A stretch of 64,000 nucleotides of DNA from assembly GCF_028200735.1 (NCBI RefSeq), contig NZ_JAQKPV010000009.1, positions 1-64,000 on the forward strand. Reading direction: 5' to 3'. The DNA is from Streptomyces sp. ACA25 (GTDB lineage: Bacteria; Actinomycetota; Actinomycetes; Streptomycetales; Streptomycetaceae). Below the pieces are notes generated by a model that worked only from the letters and a program-made list of their open reading frames with translations, ran no database searches and was not told where the DNA came from. Below, in pieces: positions 27,964 through 37,538 of the stretch; position 1 is the first letter of the stretch; the number at the start of each line of letters is the position of its first letter. The position numbers and the translations under genes were made by a program.

Positions 27964-29367
27964 TCAGCCGGTCCGCCGCAACAGCGCGAGGTACATCGCG
28001 TCGGTGCCGTGCCGGTGCGGCCACAGCTGGATGTCCGGGCCGTCGCCGAGTCCGGGGACACCGGGCAGCAGCGGCCGGGCATCAACCCACTCGGTGGGCA
28101 CCTCCCGGCGGATGTCGTCCACGACGGCACGGGTCTCGGCCAGGTGCGGGGAGCAGGTGGCGTACCCGACCACTCCGCCGGGCCGCACCGCGGCGAGTGC
28201 CTCGCGGAGCAGGCCGCGCTGCAGGGGCGCGAAGCGTGCCAGGTCCTCGGGCCGGCGCCGCCAGCGGGCCTCCGGACGGCGGCGCAGCGCCCCGAGCCCG
28301 GTGCACGGCACATCCACGAGAACGCGGTCGAAGGTCCCCGGACGCCAGGCCGGGCGGGTGCCATCGGCCGTGACCACCTGGTACGGCCCCGGATTGCCCT
28401 CCAGCGCACGGGCGACCAGCCGGGCACGGTGCGGCTGTTTCTCGGCGGCGACCAGCACGGCCCCGCGGGCAGCGGCCAGCCCGCCGAGCAGCGCGGCCTT
28501 GCCACCGGGTCCGGCACAGCCGTCGAGCCAGCGGGTGTCGCGTCCGGTCAGGGGGACGTCGGCGAGGGCGAGGGCGACCAGCTGGCTGCCCTCGTCCTGG
28601 ACTCCCGCCCGCCCGTCCCGCACCGCTTCCAGGGCTCCGGGGTCACCGCCCTCCGCCAGCCGCACCGCATAGGGGGACCAGCGGCCGGGCTCCGCGTCCG
28701 CGGTCAGGAGCTCGGCTGCGGTGGCCCGCCCCGGACGCGCGGCCAGGGTGACCTCGGGGCGCTCGTTGTCGGCCTCGAGCAGGTCCTCCATCTCCGACCG
28801 GCCGCCGCCCAGGGCGTCCCAGAGTGCGGAGACCACCCAGCGGGGATGGGCGTGCACGATGCCCAGGTGGGCCTCGGCGTCGTCCTCGTAGGGTGGGGCG
28901 ACCCGCTCCAGCCAGCCGTCCAGGTCATGGGCGGCGACCTTGCGCAGCACCGCGTTGACGAACTTCGCCCGGCCGTCGCCGAGAACGGCGCGGGCCAGTT
29001 CGACACTGGCGCTGACCGCCGCGTGCGCCGGGATGCGCGTGCCGAGCAACTGGTGCGCGCCGAGCGAGAGCACGTCCAGCACGGGCGGGTCCACCTCACG
29101 CAGCGGCCGGTCGACACACCTGGCGATGACCGCGTCGTAGGTGCCCTGCCGGCGCAGCGTCCCGTAGACGAGCTCGGTCGCCAGGGCGGCGTCGCGGTCG
29201 TCGAAACCACCTGCCGCGCGGGCCTTGCGGAGCAGGGGCGGGAGCACCAGGTTGGCGTAGGCGTCGCGGTCGTCGACGGCACGCAGGGCCTCGTACGCGA
29301 GGACTCGTACGGGATCCTTGCGGGGACGGCGATAGGGCTGGGCGGGACGGCGCGGCCGGTTGCTCAC
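27964..29367 (-). CDS. rsmB: 16S rRNA (cytosine-967-C5)-methyltransferase
   Basis: RsmB methylates C967 of 16S rRNA using SAM. The 467-residue protein has an N-terminal NusB-like RNA-binding domain (about 20-160: [36 protein letters not shown]) and a Rossmann methyltransferase domain. SAM-binding [17 protein letters not shown], motif [17 protein letters not shown] (Cys) and motif [10 protein letters not shown] (the nucleophilic Cys) are present. The GTG at 29367 ([19 protein letters not shown]) was chosen because it gives the basic family N-terminus; the ribosome site is weak. It lies 59 bp downstream of fmt, the conserved fmt-rsmB pairing. Confidence 0.95.
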   Translation of the reverse strand: MSNRPRRPAQPYRRPRKDPVRVLAYEALRAVDDRDAYANLVLPPLLRKARAAGGFDDRDAALATELVYGTLRRQGTYDAVIARCVDRPLREVDPPVLDVLSLGAHQLLGTRIPAHAAVSASVELARAVLGDGRAKFVNAVLRKVAAHDLDGWLERVAPPYEDDAEAHLGIVHAHPRWVVSALWDALGGGRSEMEDLLEADNERPEVTLAARPGRATAAELLTADAEPGRWSPYAVRLAEGGDPGALEAVRDGRAGVQDEGSQLVALALADVPLTGRDTRWLDGCAGPGGKAALLGGLAAARGAVLVAAEKQPHRARLVARALEGNPGPYQVVTADGTRPAWRPGTFDRVLVDVPCTGLGALRRRPEARWRRRPEDLARFAPLQRGLLREALAAVRPGGVVGYATCSPHLAETRAVVDDIRREVPTEWVDARPLLPGVPGLGDGPDIQLWPHRHGTDAMYLALLRRTG

Positions 29368-29426
29368 GAGAGGTGGTGCTCCGATGAAGGTGAGGGCGGG
29401 CCTGCGCGGATGCGGCGCAGGCGGGT

Positions 29427-30359
29427 TCAGGTGCCGAGGCGGCTTCCGGGGGTGACGCGGGCACCGCGGGCCCAGTCCGCGGCGGACATCGGCTTGCGGC
29501 CCTGGGGCTGCACCCATTGCAGCTCGACGGCGTGCGATCCGGTCCCCACATGCAGACTGTGCTTGCCGGGGCTGAGCTCTCCGGGCATCAGGTCGGTGCG
29601 CTCCGGTGCCGGGGCCACCTGCCGGAGTTTGAGCCGTTCCCCCCCGTACAGGGTCCAGGCACCGGGCGCGGGAGAGCAGCCGCGTACCACCCGGTCGACA
29701 TGCTGGGCCGGCGCTGTCCAGTCCACCCGTGCGTCCTCGACGCCGATCTTGGGGGCTCTGGAGACGCCCTCGGCGGGCTGCGGGACCGGCGTCAGGCTGC
29801 CGTCCTCGATGCCGTCCATGGTGGCGGTGAGCAGCCCTGCGCCCGCGAAGGCGAGCCGGGTGAGCAGGTCGCCGCTGGTGTCCCGGGGCCGGATCTCCTC
29901 GGTGAGGACGCCGTAGACCGGGCCGCTGTCGAGCCCTTCCTCGATGCGGAAGGTGGTGGCCCCGGTGAGGTCGTCGCCGGCCAGCACGGCGTGCTGGACC
30001 GGTGCGGCCCCGCGCCAGGCGGGCAGCAGCGAAAAGTGCAGGTTGATCCAGCCGAGCGGCGGGATGTCCAGCGCCGCCCTCGGCAGCAGCGCCCCGTAGG
30101 CGACCACGGGGCAGCAGTCCGGGGCGATCTGGCGGAGCCGGTCGAGGAAGTCCCCGTCCCCCGGCCGGGCGGGCTTGAGCACCTCGAGTCCGGCCTCCTC
30201 GGCGCGCTGGGCGACCGGGCAGGACACCAGGCGCCGCCCGCGGCCGGACGGGGCGTCCGGGCGGGTGACGACTGCCGCGACCTCGTGGCGGCCCGAGGTC
30301 AGCAGGGCGTCCAGAGCCGGGATGGCCACCTCGGGGGTGCCTGCGAAGACAAGCCTCAT
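29427..30359 (-). CDS. fmt: Methionyl-tRNA formyltransferase
   Basis: Fmt formylates initiator Met-tRNA using 10-formyl-tetrahydrofolate. The 310-residue enzyme has the N-terminal [17 protein letters not shown], the tRNA-contact insertion [10 protein letters not shown], the catalytic and folate-binding region [21 protein letters not shown] and DSGPVY, and the C-terminal anticodon-like domain. The start is the ATG at 30359 with GAGG upstream. It heads an fmt-rsmB-rpe transcript and is divergent, over 271 bp, from a small DNA-binding-like gene; that gap contains a GTCACGC/GCGTGAC inverted repeat. Confidence 0.96.
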   Translation of the reverse strand: MRLVFAGTPEVAIPALDALLTSGRHEVAAVVTRPDAPSGRGRRLVSCPVAQRAEEAGLEVLKPARPGDGDFLDRLRQIAPDCCPVVAYGALLPRAALDIPPLGWINLHFSLLPAWRGAAPVQHAVLAGDDLTGATTFRIEEGLDSGPVYGVLTEEIRPRDTSGDLLTRLAFAGAGLLTATMDGIEDGSLTPVPQPAEGVSRAPKIGVEDARVDWTAPAQHVDRVVRGCSPAPGAWTLYGGERLKLRQVAPAPERTDLMPGELSPGKHSLHVGTGSHAVELQWVQPQGRKPMSAADWARGARVTPGSRLGT

Positions 30360-30517
30360 CGTGTGGGGGTCACCTCTTGTGTGGGACGTGCGGAATCGGT
30401 CGGCGGCCGGGACCCGGTGCGGCTGCGGCCCCGGTGAGCGGTGGCGCCACAGTCTACGTCCGCAGCCGGCCCGGTTCTTCGGGAGTGCGGGGCCCCGGGG
30501 CGCTCCGCCGGTGAGTT

Positions 30518-30538
30518 GTCACGCCCCGGAAGCGTGAC
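30518..30538. promoter_or_regulatory. GTCACGC-N7-GCGTGAC inverted repeat between fmt and the HTH gene
   Basis: A perfect 7-bp inverted repeat with a 7-bp spacer sits in the middle of the 271-bp divergent region; a third related half-site, GTGACGCG, follows near 30550, and a separate GGACCGC/GCGGTCC hairpin lies at 30582-30597. Spacing is typical of an operator for a dimeric regulator, perhaps the protein encoded at 30631. No known consensus was assigned. Confidence 0.5.
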
Positions 30539-30630
30539 CCCTGCTTGGGTGACGCGTTGGACCTGTCGGATTGACCGCCAGGGACCGCTTGCGGTCCGCA
30601 CCTTCACGCCGGTTCGAGAGGCTAGTTCTG

Positions 30631-31107
30631 ATGGCCGACCACGCCACCCCTGACGCTCAGGCACGGGCCAGCCTGCATCTGCTGGTGCGGGACATCGAGC
30701 GGGTCCGCCGGCAGGCGGACGCGCTGCGGACGCTGACCGCCCAGCTGGGCAATGTGTACCGCCCACGACAGACCGGCCCCTCCGCCGGGTTCGTCGTCTA
30801 CGGGCGAGCGCCGGCGCCGACCGTGCGGCTGGCCCAGGAGCTCCGGGACAGCGTGGAGACCCTGGTGACGGCGGCCGTGGAGTTCGACCGCTCGCTGGGC
30901 TTCTCGTGGGACGCCGTCGGCTCGGCGCTGGGTGTCACCAAGCAGGCGGTGCACCGCCGCTACGGCTCGCGCCGGACGTCGGGACGGTCGTCGCTTCCTG
31001 CGGACCGGCAGCAGGGGTCTGTTGCAGCGCCGACGGCGCCGCTGGTGCCCGGGGCGCGCTCCGCTCCCGGCCGTCCTGGCCCGTTTCCTTCCCCGCACGG
31101 CGGCTGA
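30631..31107 (+). CDS. Hypothetical protein with C-terminal HTH-like segment
   Basis: I do not recognise a named family for this 158-residue protein. The N-terminal half is predicted helical with charged heptad-like stretches ([39 protein letters not shown]). Near residue 100 the segment [20 protein letters not shown] looks like a helix-turn-helix, and the last 50 residues are disordered and Arg/Ser/Pro-rich. The ATG at 30631 has GAGAGG at 9 nt. It is convergent with priA (27-bp gap) and divergent from fmt. A small DNA-binding protein that regulates itself is my inference from the HTH and the upstream inverted repeat. Confidence 0.72.
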   Translation: MADHATPDAQARASLHLLVRDIERVRRQADALRTLTAQLGNVYRPRQTGPSAGFVVYGRAPAPTVRLAQELRDSVETLVTAAVEFDRSLGFSWDAVGSALGVTKQAVHRRYGSRRTSGRSSLPADRQQGSVAAPTAPLVPGARSAPGRPGPFPSPHGG

Positions 31108-31134
31108 CCGGGAGACGGGTCGGCCCGGGAACCG

Positions 31135-33285
31135 TCAGCCGATGTCGGGCGGGTCGACACGGACCCGGGCGACGGCCGGGTCACGACGGGTCAGCCGGGC
31201 AGCCCGGGCGGTCCGCAGGGCGGCGGCGAGTGCCCCGCCGCTGCCCGGCGGCACCCGGACCAGGGCTCGTGCCCACTGTTCCCCGGGGGGCGGGCCGCCC
31301 GGCCGGCGCGGGCTGCCGGGCGGGCCGAGCGGCAGCGGCACCGGCCCCAGGACTTCGGCGTCCGGCGGCAGCTCCGCGGTCTGCAGGAGTGCGGTGACGG
31401 CCTCCGGCGAGCCGCTGACGGCCGCCATCCGGGAGACCGGAGGAAAGCCCAGGACGGCCCGCTCGGCAAGCTCCCGCCCGGCATGCCCGGCGGGGTCCCA
31501 GCGCACCAGAGCCTGGACCGGCCGCAGCGCCGGGTCGGCGAGGGCGACCACCGTGCCTCCCTCCCCGGCCGGCCGCACCAGGGCGGCTGCGTTCAGCCAG
31601 CGTCGCAGCGCCTCCTCCCCGGCCCGCAGGTCTGCCCGGCCGAGCAGTGCCCAGCCGTCCAGCAGCAGGGCGGCCGCGTACCCGGGGCCCTCCGCCACGG
31701 GTTCGGCGCCCGGAGTGCTCACGATGAGCGCAGGCCGGTCGGGTACCGACGTCAGGATGTGATCGCGGCCCGAGGTGCGCACCGGGACGGCGGGGAAGGC
31801 CCGTCCGAGCTCCTCCGCGGTGCGCTTGGCCCCGACCACCTGGGCCCGCAGCCGGCCGCTGCCGCACTCCTGGCAGTGCCAGTCGCCGGTCTCGCGGGCA
31901 CACCAGCCGCACCGCAGCGCGGTGCCGCTGCCGGTCGCCTCGAGAGGCCCTCGGCAGTGCGGACAGCGGGCGGGCTCCCGGCAGCGTTCGCAGGCCAGCC
32001 GGGGAACATACCCCCGGCGCGGCACCTGGACGAGCACCGGGCCGAGCCGGAGCGCCTCGCGCAGGGTCTGCCAGGCCAGGGTGGGCAGGCGGGCGCTGCG
32101 CGCCGCCGCGTCCCGGGCCTCGTCGAAGGCATCCACCGTCCGGACCCTGGGGGCGGCGGTGCGCACCGTGACGCGCTCCGCGCTCAGCGGAGCCGCCCAG
32201 CGCGTCTCAACGAGCTGAGCCCCCTCCGCCGTGCAGGCGTGGCCTCCGAGCAGCAGGGCCGCACCCTCCTGAGCGGCGCGCAGGACGAGCACCTCGCGCG
32301 CGTGCGGTTGAGGGGCGTGGTCGTCGCTGTGCGCGGAGTCGCCGTCGTCCCAGAGCGCGACCAGTCCCAGGCTCCGGACCGGAGCGAACATCGCGGCCCG
32401 GGTACCGACGACGGCACGCACCGAGCCACGGCTGACGGCGAGCCAGCGGCGGTAGCGCGCCTCCGGGCCGGAGTCGGCGGTGAGCAGCACATGGTGGCCG
32501 GCTCCGATCAGGGCGGTGAGGGCGGCATCGACGCGGGCCGCTGCCCGGCCGTCGGGCAGCACGGCCAGGGCTCCCCGGCCGGTGGCCAGGGAGGTGGCCA
32601 GGGCGCGGGCCAGCTCCTCGGGCCAGCCGGGGCCGGGGAGAGCTGTCCACACGGCCCGCGGGGAGTCACCGCGGGCGAGGGCACGCAGATACCCGGGGCC
32701 CTGCGGGTACCGCTGCCAGCTGCCGGGTTCCGGGGCGGGGGGCGGAGCCTGGGGCGCGGGCGAGGGTTTTTGCTCGGCGCGGGCCATCCTGGGCGGCACG
32801 GCCAGCTGTACGACATCGGCCAGGGCGCCGGCGTAGCGATCGGCCACCGCGCGGCACAGCCGGGTCAGTCCGGGAGTGAGGACGGGTTCGGTGGACAGCA
32901 CCTGCGCGATCGGGGCGAGCACTCCGGGGAAGTCGCTCGCCGCGGCGCGTTCGAGGACGAAGCCGTTGATGAGCCGTCCGCCTTCGCGGCGGCCGTTCCG
33001 CTCCCCCGCTCCGAAGCGGACCCGGACCCGGACACCCGGCTGGGCCTCGGCGTCCAGCGCGGCGGGCACCGCGTAGTCGAAGCACCGGTCGAGGTGCACC
33101 AGGCCCTTGTCCACCAGGACGCGGGCGACCGGGAGCCGCTCGGCCAGCGCGGCGCCACGCCAGGTGCGGGGCCGTGCGCGGGGCGGGCCGGCCGGACTCT
33201 CCTGCCGGATGAGTGCGAGCTGCTCCGCCCCCGGGCGGTCTGCCGCCGGGGGGTTCGGCCGGTGGCTGTCCTGCTCACTGCTCAC
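31135..33285 (-). CDS. priA: Primosomal protein N'-like (PriA), helicase motifs degenerate
   Basis: This 716-residue protein aligns along PriA: a 3'-DNA-binding N-terminal domain (about 40-140, RVLVDKGLVHLDRCFDYAVP), a helicase-like core and an eight-cysteine zinc region (CERCREPARCPHCRGP through WHCQECGSG). The ATPase motifs are lost: the position of the PriA Walker A GxTGSGKTE reads ALPGPGWPEE, and the DEEH box reads DDGD. Actinobacterial PriA proteins are commonly annotated as probable primosomal protein for this reason. It probably keeps DNA and replisome binding without helicase activity. The GTG at 33285 gives VSSEQDSH; the ribosome site is weak. metK lies 60 bp upstream on the same strand, behind a strong hairpin. 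Confidence 0.9.
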   Translation of the reverse strand: MSSEQDSHRPNPPAADRPGAEQLALIRQESPAGPPRARPRTWRGAALAERLPVARVLVDKGLVHLDRCFDYAVPAALDAEAQPGVRVRVRFGAGERNGRREGGRLINGFVLERAAASDFPGVLAPIAQVLSTEPVLTPGLTRLCRAVADRYAGALADVVQLAVPPRMARAEQKPSPAPQAPPPAPEPGSWQRYPQGPGYLRALARGDSPRAVWTALPGPGWPEELARALATSLATGRGALAVLPDGRAAARVDAALTALIGAGHHVLLTADSGPEARYRRWLAVSRGSVRAVVGTRAAMFAPVRSLGLVALWDDGDSAHSDDHAPQPHAREVLVLRAAQEGAALLLGGHACTAEGAQLVETRWAAPLSAERVTVRTAAPRVRTVDAFDEARDAAARSARLPTLAWQTLREALRLGPVLVQVPRRGYVPRLACERCREPARCPHCRGPLEATGSGTALRCGWCARETGDWHCQECGSGRLRAQVVGAKRTAEELGRAFPAVPVRTSGRDHILTSVPDRPALIVSTPGAEPVAEGPGYAAALLLDGWALLGRADLRAGEEALRRWLNAAALVRPAGEGGTVVALADPALRPVQALVRWDPAGHAGRELAERAVLGFPPVSRMAAVSGSPEAVTALLQTAELPPDAEVLGPVPLPLGPPGSPRRPGGPPPGEQWARALVRVPPGSGGALAAALRTARAARLTRRDPAVARVRVDPPDIG

Positions 33286-33307
33286 CGGCCCAGTACACCA
33301 GACGGGC

Positions 33308-33336
33308 GGGGCGGTGCCGGGCCCCGGCACCGCCCC
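33308..33336 (-). terminator. Terminator hairpin downstream of metK
   Basis: Arms 33308-33320 and 33324-33336 are perfect 13-bp complements (GGGGCGGTGCCGG) with a 3-nt loop, 9 nt after the metK stop. It is a very stable GC stem without a U tract, in the usual streptomycete style, separating metK from priA. Confidence 0.8.
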
Positions 33337-33345
33337 TTCGGCGCC

Positions 33346-34554
33346 CTACAGGCCTGCGGCTGCCCGGAGGGCGTCGACGCGGTCGGTGCGCTCCCAGGTG
33401 AAGTCGGGCAGGGTGCGCCCGAAGTGACCGTAGGCGGCGGTCTGTGCGTAGATGGGCCGCAGCAGGTCCAGGTCCCGGATGATGGCGGCCGGGCGCAGGT
33501 CGAAGACCTCGGTGATGGCCTTCTCGATGGTGGCGGTCTCGATCACGGCGGTACCGAAGGTCTCCACGAAGAGTCCGACGGGTTCGGCCTTGCCGATGGC
33601 GTAGGCGACCTGCACCTCGCAGCGTGAGGCCAGCCCTGCCGCCACGACGTTCTTGGCCACCCAGCGCATCGCGTAGGCAGCGGACCGGTCGACCTTGGAG
33701 GGGTCCTTGCCGGAGAAGGCGCCACCACCGTGCCGGGCCATCCCTCCGTAGGTGTCGATGATGATCTTCCGGCCGGTCAGCCCCGCGTCACCCATCGGAC
33801 CGCCGATCTCGAACCGCCCGGTCGGGTTCACCAGCAGCCGGTAGTCACCGGTGTCGAGCTTGATCCCGTCCGCGACCAGGGCCGCCAGTTCCGGCTCCAC
33901 CACGAACTCCCGGATGTCCGGGGCCAGCAGCGAGTCGAGATCGATGTCCGAAGCGTGCTGGCTGGAGACCACCACCGTGTCCAGCCGTACCGCCTTGTCG
34001 CCGTCGTACTCGATGGTGACCTGGGTCTTTCCGTCGGGACGCAGGTACGGGACCGTGCCGTTCTTCCGTACCTCCGACAGCCGCTGGGACAGCCGGTGCG
34101 CCAGCGTGATCGGCAAGGGCATCAGCTCGGGCGTCTCGTCGCAGGCGAACCCGAACATCAGCCCCTGGTCACCGGCGCCCTGGCGGTCCAGTTCGTCCTC
34201 GTCACCCTCCACGCGCAGCTCGTACGCGCTGTCCACACCCTGCGCGATGTCCGGGGACTGCGCGCCGATCGACACCTGCACCCCGCAGGAAGCGCCGTCG
34301 AAGCCCTTCTTGGAGGAGTCGTAACCGATCTCCAGGACCTTGTTCCGCACCAGCGTCGCGATGGGGGCGTACGCCTTGGTGGTGACCTCACCGGCCACGT
34401 GCACCAGGCCCGTGGTGATCAGGGTTTCCACCGCCACCCGGGAGGAGGGGTCCTCCCTGAGCAGGGCGTCGAGGATGGTGTCACTGATCTGATCAGCGAT
34501 CTTGTCAGGGTGACCCTCGGTGACGGATTCGGAGGTGAAGAGGCGGCGGGACAC
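33346..34554 (-). CDS. metK: S-adenosylmethionine synthase
   Basis: MetK makes SAM from methionine and ATP; in streptomycetes SAM supply also affects development and secondary metabolism. The 402-residue protein has the start [20 protein letters not shown], the [20 protein letters not shown] segment, the P-loop-like [19 protein letters not shown] and the [21 protein letters not shown]-terminus. The GTG at 34554 follows AGGGAG at 6 nt; in-frame upstream sequence to 34830 overlaps coaBC antisense-like sequence without homology. A promoter candidate lies at 34636-34664, overlapping the coaBC stop, and a strong terminator follows the gene, so it can be expressed alone. Confidence 0.97.
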   Translation of the reverse strand: MSRRLFTSESVTEGHPDKIADQISDTILDALLREDPSSRVAVETLITTGLVHVAGEVTTKAYAPIATLVRNKVLEIGYDSSKKGFDGASCGVQVSIGAQSPDIAQGVDSAYELRVEGDEDELDRQGAGDQGLMFGFACDETPELMPLPITLAHRLSQRLSEVRKNGTVPYLRPDGKTQVTIEYDGDKAVRLDTVVVSSQHASDIDLDSLLAPDIREFVVEPELAALVADGIKLDTGDYRLLVNPTGRFEIGGPMGDAGLTGRKIIIDTYGGMARHGGGAFSGKDPSKVDRSAAYAMRWVAKNVVAAGLASRCEVQVAYAIGKAEPVGLFVETFGTAVIETATIEKAITEVFDLRPAAIIRDLDLLRPIYAQTAAYGHFGRTLPDFTWERTDRVDALRAAAGL

Positions 34555-34635
34555 ATCGCTCCCTGGGGTTGCAGCGGCTGCTGACTGAGAATCTGACGGC
34601 CGTCCCGGCGGATCGGCCGGGCGGTCACGCGTCAG

Positions 34636-34664
34636 TGTATCGGTCTCCGGGTGCGGAGGGTCAG
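34636..34664 (-). promoter_or_regulatory. Candidate metK promoter
   Basis: CTGACC (34659-34664) and GATACA (34636-34641) are spaced 17 bp on the minus strand, giving a leader of about 75 nt before the metK GTG. The -35 overlaps the coaBC stop codon. I saw no SAM riboswitch in the leader. Confidence 0.5.
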
Positions 34665-35899
34665 CCCCCGGCAGGCTGCTGATCTCCACGGCTTTCCAGA
34701 GTCCGGACAATGGTGTCCCACACCCGGTCGGCCAGCTCCTCCTTCGGCCCGTAGGGGACCCGGGTCTCCGCCCCGCCGGCCTCGAGGATGACGGCTTCGT
34801 TCCCGTCCGTTCCGAAGGCGAGTCCGTCACCGACCTCGTTCACGACCAGCAGATCGCAGCCCTTCCGGACCAGCTTGGCACGGCCGTTGGCCAAGACGTC
34901 GTCGGTCTCGGCTGCGAAGCCCGCCACCACCTGTCCGGGGGTGGCCCGCCGGACGGAGAGCTCGGCGAGGATATCGGGGTTGCGGACGAGCGCCACCGCC
35001 TCCGGGTCCACCCCCTCCCGTTTCTTGATCTTGCCCTGGGCGCGGCCGGCGGGCCGGAAGTCGGCCACCGCGGCGGCCATCACCACTGCATCGGCCCCGG
35101 CCGCGGCCTTGACCACCGCCTCCCGGAGCTCCTCCGCGGTGCCCACCCGGACCACCTCCGCTCCCGCAGGGTCCGGGAGTTCGGTGTTCGCCGCGACCAG
35201 GGTCACCCCGGCCCCACGCGCCAGTGCGGTGCGTGCCAGCGCGTAACCCTGCTTTCCGGAGGAGCGGTTGCCGAGGTAGCGCACGGGATCGAGCGGCTCC
35301 CGGGTGCCTCCGGCGCTGATCACGACGTGCCGGCCGGCCAGGTCCGGCTCCAGGGCGCGTGGCCCGCGGGCGAGCACCCGTCGGCAGGCGTCGAAGACCG
35401 CCCCGGGCTCGGGCAGGCGGCCCCGGCCGGTGTCCGCCCCGGTGAGCCTTCCCACCGCGGGTTCGATGACGAACGCCCCTCGGCGGCGCAGGGTGGCCAC
35501 ATTCTCCCGGGTGGCCGGGTGCTCCCACATCTCGGTGTGCATGGCGGGGGCGAAGATGACGGGACAGCGCGCCGTCAGCAGCGTGTTGGTCAACAGGTCG
35601 TCGGCCAGCCCGTGAGCAGCCCTGGCGAGCAGGTCGGCGGTGGCGGGCGCGACCACCACGAGGTCGGCCGCCTGCCCGATCCGGACATGCGGCACCTCGT
35701 GGACGGACTCCCACACCTCGCTGGACACCCGGTGGCCGGAGAGGGCCGCCCAGGTCGGCTCGCCCACGAAGCGCAGCGCGGATGCGGTGGGCACCACCTG
35801 CACGTCATGGCCGGACTCGGTGAAGCGGCGCAGGAGCTCGCACGCCTTGTAGGCGGCGATACCGCCGCAGACCCCGAGGACGACCCTGGGCTTGTTCAT
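34661..35899 (-). CDS. coaBC: Bifunctional CoaBC (phosphopantothenoylcysteine synthase/decarboxylase)
   Basis: CoaBC catalyses two steps of coenzyme A synthesis. The N-terminal flavin decarboxylase domain (about 1-180) shows [19 protein letters not shown], a [20 protein letters not shown] active-site His region and PAMHTEMW. The C-terminal synthase domain (about 185-412) has [27 protein letters not shown] and the GKIKKREG lysine loop. The ATG at 35899 begins MNKPRVVLG. It lies between rpoZ and metK, the conserved actinobacterial order, with a strong hairpin between rpoZ and this gene. Confidence 0.96.
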   Translation of the reverse strand: MNKPRVVLGVCGGIAAYKACELLRRFTESGHDVQVVPTASALRFVGEPTWAALSGHRVSSEVWESVHEVPHVRIGQAADLVVVAPATADLLARAAHGLADDLLTNTLLTARCPVIFAPAMHTEMWEHPATRENVATLRRRGAFVIEPAVGRLTGADTGRGRLPEPGAVFDACRRVLARGPRALEPDLAGRHVVISAGGTREPLDPVRYLGNRSSGKQGYALARTALARGAGVTLVAANTELPDPAGAEVVRVGTAEELREAVVKAAAGADAVVMAAAVADFRPAGRAQGKIKKREGVDPEAVALVRNPDILAELSVRRATPGQVVAGFAAETDDVLANGRAKLVRKGCDLLVVNEVGDGLAFGTDGNEAVILEAGGAETRVPYGPKEELADRVWDTIVRTLESRGDQQPAGG

Positions 35900-35968
35900 C
35901 GCTGGTCTCTCTCCCCGCACAGACGTGATGTCGCCCCCATCCTGCATCACCCGGCGGTGGACGCACCA

Positions 35969-35997
35969 CGGGCCCGGCAGCCATGCTGCCGGGCCCG
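35969..35997 (-). terminator. Terminator hairpin downstream of rpoZ
   Basis: Arms 35969-35981 and 35985-35997 (CGGGCCCGGCAGC) pair perfectly over 13 bp with a CAT loop, 16 nt after the rpoZ stop. It should end or attenuate the sIHF-gmk-rpoZ transcript before coaBC. Confidence 0.8.
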
Positions 35998-36013
35998 GGT
36001 GCGACGCGGTGGG

Positions 36014-36289
36014 TTACTTCTCCGTGGGGCCGTCGACGGCCTCGGAGGTGAGGAGACCGGCGTTGATCTCGCGGAGCGAGATCGACAGCGGCTTCTCATG
36101 AACGTGGGTGTCCACCAGCGGACCGACGTACTCGAGCAGACCCTCGCCGAGCTGCGAGTAGTACGCGTTGATCTGACGGGCCCGCTTGGCCGCGTAGATC
36201 ACCAGGCTGTACTTCGAGTCGGTGGCCTCGAGCAGCTCATCAATCGGCGGGTTGATGATGCCCTCGGGCGTGGTGATGGGAGAGGACAC
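36014..36289 (-). CDS. rpoZ: RNA polymerase omega subunit
   Basis: Omega (91 residues) binds beta-prime and aids RNA polymerase assembly; in S. coelicolor its loss affects sporulation and antibiotic production. The conserved segment is [34 protein letters not shown], with a short acidic C-terminal extension. The start codon is GTG at 36289, with GGAAGG 7 nt upstream. It lies 41 bp downstream of gmk, the usual gmk-rpoZ pairing, and is followed by a strong hairpin. Confidence 0.97.
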   Translation of the reverse strand: MSSPITTPEGIINPPIDELLEATDSKYSLVIYAAKRARQINAYYSQLGEGLLEYVGPLVDTHVHEKPLSISLREINAGLLTSEAVDGPTEK

Positions 36290-36330
36290 GCTCTGCCTTC
36301 CGGAGGAGGGTGAAGAGAATTCAAGAAGGA

Positions 36331-36924
36331 TCAGGAGATCCCCATCAAGGCTAGCAGCTCCGCGGAGACCTTCTCGACGGACGTGTTGACCAGGGTGGTG
36401 TCGAACTCCGATTCGGCGGCCAGCTCGGTCCGGGCCGCCTTCAGCCGGCGTTCGATGACCTCGGGCTTCTCGGTCCCGCGGCCGGTGAGCCGCCGTACCA
36501 GCTCATCCCAGCCGGGCGGGGCGAGGAAGACGAGCTGGGCATCGGGCATGGACTGCCGGACCAGCCGCGCTCCCTGGAGGTCGATCTCCAGAAGAACGGG
36601 CTCACCGGCCTCCAGCCGCTCCAGCACGGCCCGCCGGGGTGTGCCGTACCGGTTGCCGGCGAACTCCGCCCACTCCAGCAGTTCTCCATTGGCGACATGC
36701 TTGTCGAACTCCTCATCCTGGACGAAGTAGTACTGCACGCCGTGCCGTTCACCGGGACGCGGTTTTCGGGTGGTCGCGGAGACGGAGAGCCACACCTCGG
36801 GGTGGGCCTTGCGCAGATGCGCGACGACCGTGCTCTTGCCCACCCCGGAGGGGCCGGAGAGCACGGTCAGACGCGGACGACCGTCCGAGGTCGAGTGGGG
36901 CTTGCCCCGGGATGCAGCGCTCAT
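36331..36924 (-). CDS. gmk: Guanylate kinase
   Basis: Gmk phosphorylates GMP to GDP with ATP. The 197-residue protein has the P-loop [13 protein letters not shown] (about 22-34), [16 protein letters not shown]-binding arginines, [23 protein letters not shown] and the lid [12 protein letters not shown]. The ATG at 36924 lacks a Shine-Dalgarno but a GATAAT -10 element ends 7 nt upstream, suggesting a leaderless transcript. It follows sIHF by 39 bp and precedes rpoZ by 41 bp, so it can also be read from the sIHF promoter. Confidence 0.96.
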   Translation of the reverse strand: MSAASRGKPHSTSDGRPRLTVLSGPSGVGKSTVVAHLRKAHPEVWLSVSATTRKPRPGERHGVQYYFVQDEEFDKHVANGELLEWAEFAGNRYGTPRRAVLERLEAGEPVLLEIDLQGARLVRQSMPDAQLVFLAPPGWDELVRRLTGRGTEKPEVIERRLKAARTELAAESEFDTTLVNTSVEKVSAELLALMGIS

Positions 36925-36931
36925 GCGGGCG

Positions 36932-36960
36932 ATTATCCCGGTTCCCCGCGGAGGGGCGAA
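36932..36960 (-). promoter_or_regulatory. Candidate leaderless promoter of gmk
   Basis: TTCGCC (36955-36960), 17-bp spacer, GATAAT (36932-36937), then 7 nt to the ATG at 36924. Transcription would start at or very near the A of the start codon, consistent with the lack of a ribosome binding site. Confidence 0.55.
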
Positions 36961-36963
36961 ATC

Positions 36964-37287
36964 TCAGGACGGACCGCCGCCGAACTCGCGCTCCAGAGCG
37001 GCGATCTGATTCGTGCCGAGCCCGCGGACACGGCGGCTCTCGGAGATCCCGAGCCGCTCCATGAGCTGCTTGGCCCGGACCTTGCCGACGCCCGGCATGG
37101 ATTCCAGTAGGGCACTCACCTTCATCTTTCCGATGACATCGTTCTCCTGGCCCTGCTTGATGACCTCATGGAGCGATGCGCCGGAGTGCTTGAGCCGGTT
37201 CTTGACCTCGGCGCGCTCCCGGCGGGCCGCAGCGGCCTTCTCGAGCGCGGCAGCGCGCTGTTCAGGGGTAAGGGGCGGAAGAGCCAC
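36964..37287 (-). CDS. sihf: Actinobacterial integration host factor (sIHF/mIHF)
   Basis: This 107-residue nucleoid-associated protein of the sIHF/mIHF family binds DNA without sequence specificity through a helix-two-turn-helix and affects supercoiling, sporulation and antibiotic production in Streptomyces. A helical N-terminus (LTPEQRAAALEKAAAARRER) precedes the DNA-binding core (MKVSALLESMPGVGKVRAKQLMERLGI) and RVRGLGTNQIAALEREFG. The GTG at 37287 follows GAGGTGA at 5 nt. A promoter with a 17-bp spacer lies about 110 bp upstream and the leader holds a small hairpin. It sits between pyrF and gmk, as in mycobacteria. Confidence 0.95.
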   Translation of the reverse strand: MALPPLTPEQRAAALEKAAAARRERAEVKNRLKHSGASLHEVIKQGQENDVIGKMKVSALLESMPGVGKVRAKQLMERLGISESRRVRGLGTNQIAALEREFGGGPS

Positions 37288-37342
37288 GCCGTTCACCTCA
37301 GGTATAGGACTGACGGATATGGACCGGGGTGGAACCTCGCCG

Positions 37343-37425
37343 CCCCGCTCCAGTGCGGGGCAACGAGCAACGTCCTCGGCGGACGCCTCCACACGGAGAC
37401 TAGCGCCCGTTGCCGCTCCAGTCAG
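37343..37425 (-). promoter_or_regulatory. sIHF promoter and leader hairpin
   Basis: On the minus strand CTGACT (37420-37425), 17 bp, TAGTCT (37397-37402) make a good housekeeping promoter, predicting a start near 37390 and a leader of about 100 nt. Within the leader CCCCGC and GCGGGG (37343-37360) form a 6-bp hairpin with a 6-nt loop. The 251-bp gap to pyrF thus separates sIHF from the pyr operon. Confidence 0.6.
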
Positions 37426-37538
37426 CGAGAATGGACGAGAAGTCCTGGTCAGCGTGGCTCGATCAGGGCTTATCGGGCATATTGGCGCCGATTTCGGGCC
37501 TTCGGCGTCCGCGGCGGGGGCGCCGTCGCGGCGGCGGC

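Noticed and set aside
34555..34660. SAM riboswitch upstream of metK
   Set aside because: The leader is short and lacks the conserved SAM-I or SAM-II core sequences.
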